Of a stretch of DNA of 64,000 nucleotides, positions 12,977 to 23,565 are shown one piece after another (position 1 is the stretch's first letter; every line of letters starts with the position of its first letter). The notes under the pieces are model-generated. The model saw only the letters and a list, made by a program, of their open reading frames with translations, was not told the origin of the DNA and did not search any database. The translations under genes and the position numbers were made by a program. This DNA is from Pieris napi (taxonomy: Eukaryota > Arthropoda > Insecta > Lepidoptera > Pieridae). The stretch spans positions 4,367,501-4,431,500 of the forward strand of contig NC_062242.1 of assembly GCF_905475465.1 (NCBI RefSeq), given 5' to 3'.

Positions 12977-14408
12977 CTGTTCAAACAAGTTCATATAAAA
13001 AATATATCAACACATTGCAATTGTGTATTGATTATATCTAAATATTACATAACAAGTTGCCCACCAATTGACGTGAGTTTTCTCTATAGAAAACAATTAA
13101 GTATTTTCTCGACGGAATTGTCAAAAAGTAACCTCGTTTAGTCTGAAACATTTTATAAAAAAGTACCCAATACGATACGTTCCTATTCTTACTTTATATT
13201 GTTATTCTTTACCTTACTCGTCTTATTCACTTCGACGTGAATAAGACGTCGGAAGCTACCATGTTACCATGATTACAATGTTACTAAAACTTGGTATCCA
13301 TGGTAACAAATACCGTAGCGTATTCTACATCCTAAAATAAGATCGAAGTGCATTTTCACATATATACAGTAAATATATGTGCAATGAAATAGTACCAATC
13401 ATTACATTACATATTTTCGTACTTTAAGTGTAGTAAGTTTTCTTGCTATAACACGGTTCACGAATAGTCTCAAACCATACTTTATGGATAATACTCCAAG
13501 TCTAAATAAAGTATGACTCCATAACATTTACATAACATAACTTGGACTATCTTAAAGAAATCTTTTCAGTTAAAACTGAAACGTCTACAATATAACTTAA
13601 TTAGTACTTGACGCCTTAAAACAGTATTGATTTTGGCTACTACAGCGACTTGATGAAGGTTTTGGTTGAATTCGAATCGATAATTTGGCTGGCTACATTT
13701 CTATAATAGGAGAAATTTATTATTGGAAAACTTTTGTCAATATCAAATTTTAAATTGTTAATATTAAATACAACATCAACTACGGTCAACAGACAAATCA
13801 AAATCCGATATTCAGTTTCTAATATTCTAATACAAATTGATTAAACTCTGAAAGAGAAAGAGAGTTATTACTATGAGAATATAAAAACACCTTACAACAT
13901 TGTGACAAATTTGCACTTTCAAATATTACGAAGTTACTAGATTCGTTATCGGGTTGCATGTATTTTTTTCATTTAGATTTATCTCAAGGTTATTATAATT
14001 GTTTGTGTAGATACAGAGAGATAGTTGGTCGTTATTGTTACTTCTTATATGATGCTGGAATACACATCCAGATAAACATATAGTACGCATAATACGAATT
14101 ATGAGAACAAAATGTTGCTATTATACAAATGGTACTGGCAAGCAATTCTAACTCTATTGGGTAAATATTGGGTTGTATTAATTTTAATGAAACATCATTT
14201 GCAATAAACCAAAGGATTTTTACCACAAAACGGCTTATCGTGTAAATAATGATGGCGTCCATACCGCTAAAGGTTTCATTTTAATAATGAACTAGCATAA
14301 CAACAATGTACATATCAATTTCATGAATTTAACTAATATATAGTAAATTAAATACGGAATATTTAATTTCAGCTGTATTACAAAGAACTATTTAATTATT
14401 CCTATGTT
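12977..14408. other. Intron sequence between exons E and D
   Basis: Apart from the 13219-13248 hairpin nothing was recognised. The 74-aa ORF at 14038-14262 is AT-driven. Confidence 0.4.
13219..13248. repeat. Perfect hairpin, 12-bp stem
   Basis: cgtcttattcac and gtgaataagacg flank the hexaloop ttcgac. It lies in the intron between exons E and D. Confidence 0.9.
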
Positions 14409-14745
14409 ATGTATTTCAAACTCTCCAACTGTCCGTGGTTTATTAAAACACCAGAGATTCATGAGCACCTCAAAATCAGGACTGTCAAAGAGGAGATAAA
14501 GACCTGGAGTATGACATACAGAAAAAGGCTAGAAATGCATCCTAATAAGCTTGCCACGCAACTAACCATACCGGACCTAATAAATAGGCTTAAAAGGCGA
14601 CAAGTCTAAGTCTTGGTAGACACGGTTGAAAGAGAGGAGCAGTCTCGATGGAGATTTTGCTCTGAACGCCTAACAGCTCTCAACACATCTGATCATAGTC
14701 TAGCTGACTGATATATTAGGCTATGATTTCTAAATTATAATAATA
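14409..14745 (+). pseudogene. 3' end of a Jockey-clade LINE
   Basis: The frame 14409-14609 reads a typical C-terminal tail of Jockey-type Pol: NCPWFIKTPEIHEHL, then TVKEEIKTWSMTYRKRL and MHPNKLATQL. The family shows PWYVRN--IH-DL, V--EI----K-Y--R and HPN-LA-QL at this place. A stop at 14607 is followed by a short A-rich, AATAAT-type tail to about 14745. No reverse transcriptase remains upstream, so this is a strongly 5'-truncated insertion in plus orientation. Confidence 0.75.
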
Positions 14746-15520
14746 ATACAATACATTTGCCGTCCGAAATACTTTTTTTAACAAAGTAAGGATTTTCACG
14801 CGAATGAAGTCGCAGACAGCAGCGATAATATAAAAACCAGTGTACATTGGTGAGGATTATATTATTAGGTTTTTGGCTTTAATAATTATCAACAGAATCA
14901 ACAAGTGATTTACATATTTAAGATTATTTTTGCTGGAAGAAGTATCTTTCACAAAAACCAATTCCATAGATGTTTTTATTAAAAATAAACTTACACGTCC
15001 AGCAAAAGGCAATTAAAAGCGAAGCGAGTGTTTCAAAGTTTTATTTTCTTTTGAGAGCGCTATCTTGATTAATGGCTTGTTATAGCGCAAAAGAGAATAC
15101 GTTATTGACTCTTTTAATCTCTAAGTACTAACCTTACATTAGATTTTCTTAAACTTCAACTAGAGGTTGTTAAGCTGCAATAGCTCGTTTGACATATGCT
15201 TTCCCAAAACCAGACAAGAATAGACTTTTATAAATTATTAGACACACTTTATAAGATTTTATAAAAACTAGTTGCCCTCACGAACTTCGATTTGCCTTAA
15301 TATGATCTCTCCATAAAAACTTTCCTCAGAGTTCAAGCAATAATTTAAAAAAAATACTCGAATTGATCCACTCAGCAACATATTCAGCGATTCATTTTTA
15401 TTGGCATTGATAGATATAAAAACAATATTTGTTCTTCAATAATAATAATGGAATAACAAAAAGGAATATAACACAAATGTCACAAGAAACATACGAAAAT
15501 CTCGTTTCAAGATCGCGTAA
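14746..15520. other. Intron spacer
   Basis: AT-rich, no feature recognised. Confidence 0.4.
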
Positions 15521-16219
15521 AGGTGGGTACAGACTGGTGAAACGTAACATGCAATGTGTCATGCAATGAAAGAATTTACCGTACACATTGCTGCAATGTA
15601 TCATGAAAGGTAACACACTTTGTAACAATTTCTCATAGTTTGTACGTCTTGTGCGCGCGAAATGTGCATTTCACGCGCACGCTACGAGCATTACAAGCCG
15701 CGCGCGGAGCGATCCGTGATTTGTCGGTTTTTCGAACGAACACAAAGGGGCGCGCGCAGTGTGCGCGGTGCGCCAACGTGGACGGTCGTTTTGAAATCAA
15801 CACGTGCACGCAACGAACATGGAGGACGACACTGCGTGGAGTGAGGAAAAGGCATTTTGCTTGATAGATGCGTACAGAGTTCGTGAAATTTTGTGGAACC
15901 CGCAAAATTAAAACTATTTTAAGAAAAATCTTAAGGTCTTCGGCGTGTTTTCATGAGTTGATGTATTATTAATAATGAAGCACTGATAATCGTCATAGCA
16001 AGAACATGGTCTTCGGACTCCATGATTCGTGTGATCTACCGGTTTAAAAACGTGTATCGAAGGGCCGTGTTCGCGGCAGAATGGCGGATCAAGACGAACG
16101 CGGGAGGTTCGTAGTGAATGCGCGTTAAGAGCGCGCTATGCGTCCACGCTTGCAGCGAACATGCAATGAAAGGCAGAATAATACATTTCATGTTACGTTT
16201 CACCAGTCTGTACCCACCA
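15521..16219 (+). mobile_element. PIF/Harbinger-like non-autonomous element with MADF relic
   Basis: The terminal inverted repeats start GGTGGGTACAGACTGGTGAA and its complement. TAA flanks both sides (15518-15520 and 16220-16222), matching the PIF/Harbinger 3-bp TWA target duplication. The interior is unusually GC-rich (15660-15830) and contains the start of a MADF-domain gene. The last 240 bases match, inverted, the truncated copy at 44589. There is no DDE transposase, so this is a deletion derivative. Confidence 0.85.
15819..15953 (+). pseudogene. MADF-domain fragment
   Basis: An ATG at 15819 opens MEDDTAWSEEKAFCLIDAYR, then VREILWNPQN, an in-frame TAA, and NYFKKNLKVFGVF. LI-AYR-R--LW-P-N--YF-K-LK is the MADF (Myb/SANT-like) DNA-binding fold. 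PIF/Harbinger elements normally carry such a gene beside the transposase. The stop and the loss of the remainder make it a relic. It sits inside the inverted-repeat element, which explains its origin. Confidence 0.7.
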
Positions 16220-16390
16220 TAAAGACATTCAGACTAAACTGTAGACTATCATGTCTGTTACCATGGTTACCATTTTACATTTATATGATGTAAACGGCAT
16301 TAGGTTCTGGGACTATACCATGTATCATTCGATAGCGATTACGATTCAAACCACAATGTTGACTTTTTAACTGACTATAAAAACACGAGC

Positions 16391-16668
16391 AGTGTTGGCC
16401 TAGTGGCTTCAGCGTGCAACCCCCATCCTCACCCTGAGGTCGTAGGTTCGATCCTCGGCTGTGCACCACTGGACTTTCTTTCTATGTGCGCATTTAACTT
16501 TAGCGGTGAAGGAAAATATGGTGAGGAAACCGGCTTAAAGTCAACGTGTGTCAAGCACAGGAGGCTGATCACCTACTTGCCTATTAGTTAACAAATGATA
16601 ATGAAACAGATACAGAAATCTGAGGCGCAGACCTAAAAAGGTTGTAGCGCCATTGATTTATTTTATTT
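16391..16668 (+). mobile_element. tRNA-derived SINE, family 1
   Basis: The RNA polymerase III A box TGGCCTAGTGG is at 16396-16406 and the B box GGTTCGATCCTC at 16445-16456. A tRNA-unrelated body follows (gcggtgaaggaaaa...), ending at about 16640 in gccattgatttattttattt. The ORFs on both strands are shadows. It is not a tRNA gene because no cloverleaf closes. Confidence 0.88.
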
Positions 16669-17858
16669 TTTTATAAAAAACAACGAGTAGTATCTATTCG
16701 GCTTGTAATTTGTTTATATGTTCAAGTTAAGGTCCTATATAGAATAGTCTGTGGACCGATCTAGATGAGAGTTGTCAAATGTTTAGTATTTGCAGCGAGT
16801 AGGTCTCATAGATGTGTTAATGAAGGATTTTGTAATAAGACTCATAATTTTCAGGATATTAACTGAAATGGCTCCAACGCGTCTTATATTATCGCGATTA
16901 TAAGTTGATGGTTTATTAACCTAAATCAATAAACGAAATATGCTTTAAAAAATATGGTATAAATATACTTTAAAAATACCTTGATTGATACATGATCTTC
17001 ATATTAAATTAATTAACACAAAATTAATTAATACATTTTATTATCTTGGTAATCTAAGATGAATCAACAAAAATAGAAATATTTACTGTAGCGATATCAG
17101 CGCTACGGATATTGAGGGAAACTATATTGAAATTTCTTCAAAAAAATTACGGGATTAATATCACTATCGCTATTGGAAGTTACAGATTATCTGTGATGAT
17201 ATTATCTATAGTATTTGACGCAAGTTTCTTCGGCTTAAGCCATGTAATATATTATATTTGATATTCCTACACGTTAACCCAAAAATAGTAGAAATCGTAT
17301 CGAACTATATAGAACATGGGTTTTGTCTTGCTAAATTAAGGTTAAATTTTAAGCAACTACCTGCATGTTGTGAAGGGATAAACGTGTCCTAGTTACGTAT
17401 GGTAAGTAGCCGTCACGAGCTGTATAGCCGTCATTTATAGTTTATAGGTCACGATGAAGTCTTACATTAAAAAAGTTATAGCAGACAGAAAATAGAAAGG
17501 CTATCATCAAGATGACTGAATTTTTAAAATTGGATACAATTTTAAATTCCGACAATACTAAATGCTTGATTTACGTAAAGCTTCTTAATACAAAAAAATA
17601 CATTTTATTGTTATTGACATATGATTGACGAGGCGGCTTTTTTATTTTTATGAATTATTGATTATATACATTATGGCTAAGATTAAGTGCTGCGTGTTCA
17701 TATCCGTTAAGATTTAATGGAAACAAACAGTTTTATATGTGGAAAATAAGTTACACTTTATGTTTACAGAGTAGAGAGAAGGGCTACGACAAATGAGAAA
17801 CAGACTTGACATAAAAGGCAACTCAAGTCAAAAGGCGCGAAATTGAAATATTACAACA
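16669..17858. other. Intron spacer
   Basis: AT-rich, nothing recognised. Confidence 0.4.
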
Positions 17859-17860
17859 GT

Positions 17861-17990
17861 ATCACGTCGGGGTCACCAAAATGGAGGATGTTCCTCCAGT
17901 TCCTCCAATTTAAAGGTAAACAGTCTGCGTCCTCTGAATGACCCAGTGACTTATGTTGAGAAATTGCGGAATAACCTTGTTAACCCATTT
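17861..17990 (-). mobile_element. Possible LTR-retrotransposon LTR end with primer-binding site
   Basis: On the minus strand the sequence TGGTGACCCCGACGTGAT (17861-17878) looks like a tRNA primer-binding site. It directly follows a more GC-rich stretch ending ...catcctccattt that would be the 3' end of an LTR. Such a PBS is typical of Ty3/gypsy elements. No gag or pol was found nearby, so at most a fragment survives. Confidence 0.45.
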
Positions 17991-19332
17991 CAGGGTATGA
18001 CGTCATCAAAGCACAGATTGTAGGTGTCGTTACAAATAAGACTCCCATATGTCAAATCCGATACAATTTCGGAACATAAAAGTAACACGTAGTACTAAGT
18101 TTTGACGATTACGAAATATGCAATAAAACCTCCTTAAAAATTATACAACTTGACGACTGACAATATCTACTGTAGATATAATCAATCATCATATTCAATT
18201 CAATCATTATCATATGGAAAAAAAAATACTTTGACTTTAAATATATTTGGCAAAAAACTATTATAATTAAACTAAATATGAAGTAATATGAATCATGCAT
18301 TGATTGTTCAGGTAGAAGGAATGTTTTATTACAAAACAAGAGATATTAAAATATCTCCTTACATAACAACAACTAAAACCGGAAGAAACACATTCTAAAA
18401 CCACCTAATCAAGAAGCCTTCCCACCACGATTGGTCGCCGCGGGAAGATCAGACCTCCAACAAAACCACCAGGCCTCTAACAAAAAAACATAATATTAAC
18501 AATTATGTTAATTAACTTCTTCTTCTTCTTCTTCTTCGCTATCTCGAAAACAATGGTATTTAATTCCGTTAGATTCTGATCTACAATGTAATTAATAAAG
18601 AAACCGTGTTTGCATCAATAAATAAACTGTAAGGTCTCTAGGGAAAAACCATTTGCATGTCTTTCAAGTTGCCATTCCGTCCCACGCTCAATATTTAAGT
18701 ATGTGATAAGAATTTAACATGAGAGACTTTGATTTTGATATATTAAAGTAAGGTATATATAATATATATAATAATAACTTAATATTTAGTTTACGCGAGT
18801 ACTACGCATTTAAGTTAAATACATTAATTACAACTAAAAACAATTAAATTAAATATTTCATATTTGTCATTACAACGTATTTTTCACTGGAAAATTATGA
18901 AATTTAACTTATTTCAATTTATATTGATATGACCCGTGTTATTAAATTCCTCAAACAGAAACAAAACCTCATAAATGAAATGTTACTAACAATTCAATTG
19001 TTTATATATATGTATGTATGTCTATGATGCGAATATCCTTGAGAACCTTTACCCCTAAAGGGCTGATAAGGATGCAAAGTTGTTAAATTAAATATCGATT
19101 TTTTTTCTAAAAAATTCTATAAAACCAATGTTTATCCAGATACTAGACAAGAACTTTAAGCCATTTAAATATAATCAGTAAATACTGTCATCATTTCAGA
19201 TAGTAGTCTAAAACACAATTTAAATCACGCTAAATAGTCTATAAGAGGAATGCATTTTAAACTAGCCAGTTCAATACGGAAGTAAATGGGATTCAAAGGG
19301 ATTAATCAAGCAATCCTAACACTATGTTTTAC
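17991..19332. other. Intron spacer with a CTT microsatellite
   Basis: Contains (CTT)7 at 18516-18537 and otherwise AT-rich unique sequence. Confidence 0.45.
18516..18537. repeat. (CTT)n microsatellite
   Basis: Seven perfect CTT units (plus one base). Confidence 0.95.
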
Positions 19333-19452
19333 CTTTATTTTGCCTCTGACAAAGTGATGTTTTTGTACCACGTATTGCATTGTACTGTACGCAGTCCAAA
19401 GGCTGCCGTTTTCACCGCCACCCACCCTATGCCACACGTGCTGTGAAAGTGC
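19333..19452 (-). CDS. beat-like: Beat-like exon D: middle of Ig domain 2
   Basis: The exon is 40 codons, phase 0 at both ends, between the acceptor aatattttag and the donor gtaaaac. It encodes ALSQHVWHRVGGGENGSLWT, then AYSTMQYVVQKHHFVRGKIK. The ending, aromatic-V-x-x-K-H-x-F-x-x-G-x-I-K immediately before the Ig2 cysteine in exon E, matches the Beat pattern in which the strand leading to the second cysteine follows a KHF-type segment. NGS is a possible N-glycosylation site. It is 592 bases downstream of exon C in transcript direction. The exon itself is plain because the spliced product reads straight into exon E. The 60-aa ORF on the same strand here is a different frame and is spurious. 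Confidence 0.85.
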
Positions 19453-20044
19453 CTAAAATATTTTAAAATTGTTAGTGTTTTGTCTATACACCGGGGGTTA
19501 GTTTGCTTTCTACCCAACCGTTTTTTATCTTAGTTTAAAAGCAGTACTTTCCTTAATTCGTTAACGTGATCGTACTATTAACCAACATGTTTAGTAATAC
19601 AAAGAACGTGTCTTAGGGTGACGTGAAAAATCGAGACTTAAGAAGTAAAAATTAAGATTGACTTTGGTATGTCAAAAACGTATGTGAATTTACATACGGG
19701 ACACGTCCTTCGGAGAAGAACTTGAAACAAAAAACGTACTTTTATTATTCCACACTACAATAATATACATGAAGATAAAACAAGGTTCCTTAATTTTCTA
19801 ACTCAGGGACACATAAATAACTTCCGTAATATACATGTAAATGGTAAAGGGAAGTTTTATATATAATATATATGGTATTTCATAAATAAATAATAAAAAT
19901 ATTGCGTTATGAAAATTCCCAATACGAATCTTTATTAAAATTTAAGCCTTTGATCACGGAAAATTGGATAAAGCCGAAACCCGAGTCACAATTCGTGCAC
20001 AAAATAACTTTATTTTCATTTTCTCTGAACCGATAAGTTCTTAC

Positions 20045-20178
20045 CTGCTCGTTGTTGATGAAAAACGAGAGATTAGCTGCCGGCATAGAGTCATGACTTA
20101 TGCATTCTGCCTTTAGCTTCATCCCAGGGCGATAGTAACGTTTCAAGCCCTTTAATTCTGGATCCGACTTGGGGAGGT
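20045..20178 (-). CDS. beat-like: Beat-like exon C: N-terminal half of Ig domain 2
   Basis: The acceptor is aatcttttcag. Two bases complete the codon left open by exon B (G plus AC gives Asp), followed by 44 codons ending GAG CAG before the donor gtaaga. The sequence runs LPKSDPELKG, YYRPGMKLKAEC with the first Ig2 cysteine, then MPAANLSFFINNEQ. The phrases Y-PG--L-A-C and PAANL-F-IN are typical of Beat Ig domain 2, where the usual domain tryptophan is replaced by Phe. NLS is a potential N-glycosylation site. An 80-aa open frame from an internal Met runs past the donor, but its last 34 residues are intronic read-through. The exon lies only 82 bases from the inverted LTR at 20260. Confidence 0.92.
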
Positions 20179-20259
20179 CTGAAAAGATTTCACTTGAATT
20201 GGTTACATTGTCGACAGTCGATACTAATTAAAAACACATTAATTAATTAATACAACTTT

Positions 20260-20474
20260 TGTCTAAATTGATTAGTAATTTTTTGTTTGAGCAATAGATG
20301 GCGTTAGGCGTGTGCTAAAACGCGATGGCAAAACGAAATCTTAGAAGTATATAACATTTAGGGATTCTTTATTTTATGAAGTTTTCATTGTATAAATCAA
20401 GTGTCCCTCTCTAATAATAATAAATAATAAGTTAAATTGTGGTGTGTGTTATTCCGTGATAGGTTTGAGGTCCA
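20260..20474 (+). mobile_element. BEL/Pao LTR in plus orientation, inverted to the main element
   Basis: It starts TGTCTAAATTGATTAG and ends GAGGTCCA: 215 bp with TG...CA ends. It matches, in reverse complement, the whole 215-bp LTR at 33680-33894. No internal gag follows. Instead a 45-bp inverted-repeat linker joins it to the 3' LTR of the minus-strand element. It may be a solo LTR of another copy or the product of rearrangement. Confidence 0.8.
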
Positions 20475-20519
20475 TGTGATTGTGGTTCCCTGGTTGAAAT
20501 TCCCGGTACGGGAACCACA
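20475..20519. repeat. Hairpin linker between two inverted LTRs
   Basis: tgtggttccc and gggaaccaca lie at its two sides (10-bp stem), so the axis of symmetry of the head-to-head LTRs passes through it. Confidence 0.75.
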
Positions 20520-20760
20520 TGAACATTAAACCTATCACGGAATGACACACACCACAATTTCACTTATTATTTATTATTAAAAGAGAGGGACACATGATTT
20601 ATACAAAGAAAACTTAACATAATATAAAGTACATAAAAAATAAACAAGTTAAAGAATTCTAATATTATACTAGGTAAATACTTTAATAATTAATCTAAAA
20701 TCTACAACAATGAAAATAAAGAACTATTATAACATTTGTAATTTAATCAAACTTGCCCCA
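20520..20760 (-). mobile_element. Candidate 3' LTR of the BEL/Pao element
   Basis: It starts on the plus strand at TGAACATTAAACC and matches the 33680 LTR for about 110 bp. It then diverges completely, so only the U5/R-like part is shared. The outer limit near 20760 (TGGGGCAAG on the minus strand) is a guess. Confidence 0.5.
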
Positions 20761-21017
20761 CCATGATGTAATAAAAAAAATCTAAAATCTATTTCTGAAG
20801 TATACTTATTTTAATATTAATAGTTTGTTAATTATTGGCAAAAAACGAAATGCCATTTTTTTTTCATCTTTAATTGTTTATAACTTTTGCAATTTTTTAT
20901 GTGCTAATACACGCTTTTGGCACATTTTTCTAGACGTCATTTCGGATCCAATGAGCTATCGCACATAATTTTAAGAGCATATCTCTATTTTGTACCATTT
21001 TCAACTTGTCGACTAGA

Positions 21018-22290
21018 CTAAATACAAATATCATTTATACAAGGATCTTCAAGTTTCGAATTCCACTTATGTCTTTGACTTAAATTGGACAAATATTCTT
21101 TAGACCATTGTTGCCAAAATTTTGAAACAACTTTCTGCATGACATTCCATCTTTCTTTAAGATTTACATTAAAATTAATAATTGATGTGTCATCAACAAT
21201 ATTTACAAGAGGTTCACCAATCAAAAAATGACCTGGGGTTAATGGGAGAGGGTCATCTGCTACGTCACTAAGCAATGAAATCGGTCTTGAATTTAAGCAA
21301 GCCTCAACCTGTGATAGAACAGTAACCAGTTCTTCATATGTCATTAAATTGTCACCTATTGCCTTGTTCAAATGTGTTTTAACAGACCGCACTCCGGCTT
21401 CCCAAATGCCTCCAAAATTTGGTGCTTGTGGTGGAATAAAATGCCACGCTGTAAATTCAGATGTGAGTAATTTTGCAATCTCATCAGGTATGTTTAATTT
21501 AGACCGATCAAACATGTCTCTCAATTGTTTAAATCTTCGAAAAGCTGCAACAAAAGCCTTAGAAGTCAAATCAGTGACTAATTCAATATGTATAGCTCGT
21601 GTTACCATACATACAAAGAGACAAATATAACTCTTGTAGGTCTTAGCTCCTCGTCCTGGAGAAAATTTTATACCTTAAACAGGCTGCTTTAGAATACCTT
21701 AAACAGGTAATACATTTCCGATAGTACTTCTTGACCTGATCTCGAACTCGTACAATCCAATACTTTGAACGAAGAAAGTTTAGCATGATTTGAGGACCGC
21801 CATGCAAAGTCTTTTCGTGTGCATCCGAAACTAATAAGTTAGTAAGGTGAGACTTAGCAGGTATAATAATGGGATGTCTTGCATCATAGCTTTCGTTGGA
21901 CATGCTTATTCGACCGCCTACCCTTAAAATCCCATTATTGTCTAAAATGGGACAAAGAGTGCGTAACACGTTCTTTTTAGGTACTTCTTTTCCATTTGCT
22001 ATAACTGTTATTTCTTCGCCAAATGCAAATTCTTGCACTTGCTTTATACCAACTTCTAGTGTTTTATTGATTTCTGTGACTGTTATAAATTTAGGTAAGG
22101 TTTTTCGATCTTCTTTTCTCATTACAAATCTTCGACAATATGATATTACTCTCAACATTTTTACTAAATTAGAAAATTTACTCCATTCATAATTTTCATT
22201 CTTTTCTGCAACATTCATTGAAACTATTTTTTCTTCTTCATTTGTATCACCGATTTCTAAATCTTCAACTTGAATAATCCTGTTTCTTAA
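21018..22290 (-). pseudogene. BEL/Pao integrase region, deleted
   Basis: The N-terminal zinc-binding part is in 22218-21643 (HEKTLHGG ... CITC gives the HHCC set). It is followed after a frameshift by the core in 21608-21018: TRAIHIELVTDL, then EIAKLLTSEFTAWHFIPPQA, APNFGGIWEAGVRSVK with the catalytic Glu, and the C-terminal LPLTPGHFLIGEPL. The segment that should carry the second catalytic Asp, between FRRFKQL and the EIAKLL stretch, is missing, apparently by internal deletion. It would integrate DNA in an intact element but cannot do so here. The upstream end meets the inserted LINE at about 22300. Confidence 0.88.
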
Positions 22291-22303
22291 CCTTTGTATG
22301 AAT

Positions 22304-23565
22304 TATTAAACCCTGGGTGACACCTGGGCTCCTCAGATGTATTCGTAACAGGGATAACCTTCACAAAAAAACTAAAAAGAACCCAGCTGACGAAACTTTA
22401 GCAGTGACATATAAAAGATACAGAAAATTCTGTAATTCGTTATTAAAAAAGGTTAGGCGTGCACATGAAAGGGATGAAATTAACAAACATAATAAAAATA
22501 GTAGGAAACTCTTGGAGACCATTAATAATATTACTCAATACAAAAAACCTAGATCAACATCTACAGAACTTTTGAAAAATTGTAATCCACAAGAAAAAGT
22601 AAGCAGTGTAAATTCATTCCTTGCAAATGTGGGGAAAAGCATTGCTACTGGCCTAGGTAATTATAATTGTAATAGCTCCTATGTGATCACTACACCACCC
22701 CCATTAAAAAATTCTCTTGTCCTCATGCCCACTGACAAATCAGAAGTAGAGAGCTTGGTGATGAATCTGCGAGATAAATATGCTGTCGGTAACGATATGA
22801 TATCTAGCCGACTTCTCAAACAACATATCAAAGTTTTGGTACCACCCATCACTTACATATGCAACCTCTCCATCTACCAATCTACAAGAAAGCTCTCATA
22901 ACGCCTATCTACAAGGGAGGTGACAGAAGCCTTGTAGACAATTATAGGCCCATCTCCTTACTTCCCATCCTGTCCAAAATCTTGGAACGATTATTAAACA
23001 GGCGATTGGTTGATTTCCTCGACAAACACAATATTATTTCAGACTCTTAATATGGTTTTCGTTTCGGTAGGTCCACTGATGACGCAGTTCATAGCTTGAC
23101 CGATTTTAATGTTAGGAATATGGACGGGAGGGAAAAAGTGATTGGTGTCTTCATTGACTTGTGCAAAGCGTTTGACACTGTTTCGGTAGAAATCCTCTTG
23201 CACAGAATGGAGAGGTTGGGCTTCAGGGGTATACCTCACCAAATCTTCACGAGTTACATGTCTGAACGCACGCAAGTTGTGAGGTTGGGAGAGTGGACTA
23301 GCATCGAGTTACCTGTCACCTTCGGTGTGCCGCAGGGCAGCGTCCAAGGACCCACATTGTTCCTCATTTACATTAATGAATTATGTGGGATGAACCTAAG
23401 AAATTGAAAAATTGTGGCCTTTGCTGATGACGCAGCCTTAGTGTTCCATGGTCAAGATTGGTTTGAGGCCTTTCGACATGCTCAGCGGGGCCTGAATTTG
23501 GTATCGGATTGGCTACATCGCAGTTCTCTGGCCCTTAACACCGAAAAGACCAAATAAATAAATTG
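22304..23565 (+). mobile_element. LINE fragment inserted in the BEL element
   Basis: Plus-strand non-LTR reverse transcriptase in pieces. KPWVTPGLLRCIRNRDNLHKK opens at 22304, in the linker after the endonuclease. Then NYRPISLLPILSKILERLL follows, a TAA at 23048, YGFRFGRSTDDAV, FIDLCKAFDTVS, FGVPQGSVQGPTLF, a stop, and FADDAALVFH. It stops abruptly at TEKTK followed by aataaataaatt at about 23565, directly next to BEL RNase H sequence. Both 5' and 3' parts are missing. It is CR1/Jockey-like and inactive. Confidence 0.88.

Noticed and set aside
16257..16271. X-box/RFX-like motif gttaccatggttac
   Set aside because: On close reading it is a direct repeat of GTTACC, not the inverted half-sites the RFX motif requires.
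16391..16470. tRNA gene
   Set aside because: A and B boxes are present but no cloverleaf closes, and a SINE body and A/T-rich tail follow. The same applies to 49421-49500.
19907..20146. 79-codon ORF starting at an internal Met as a separate small gene
   Set aside because: Its first 34 codons are Beat exon C; the rest is read-through past a good splice donor.
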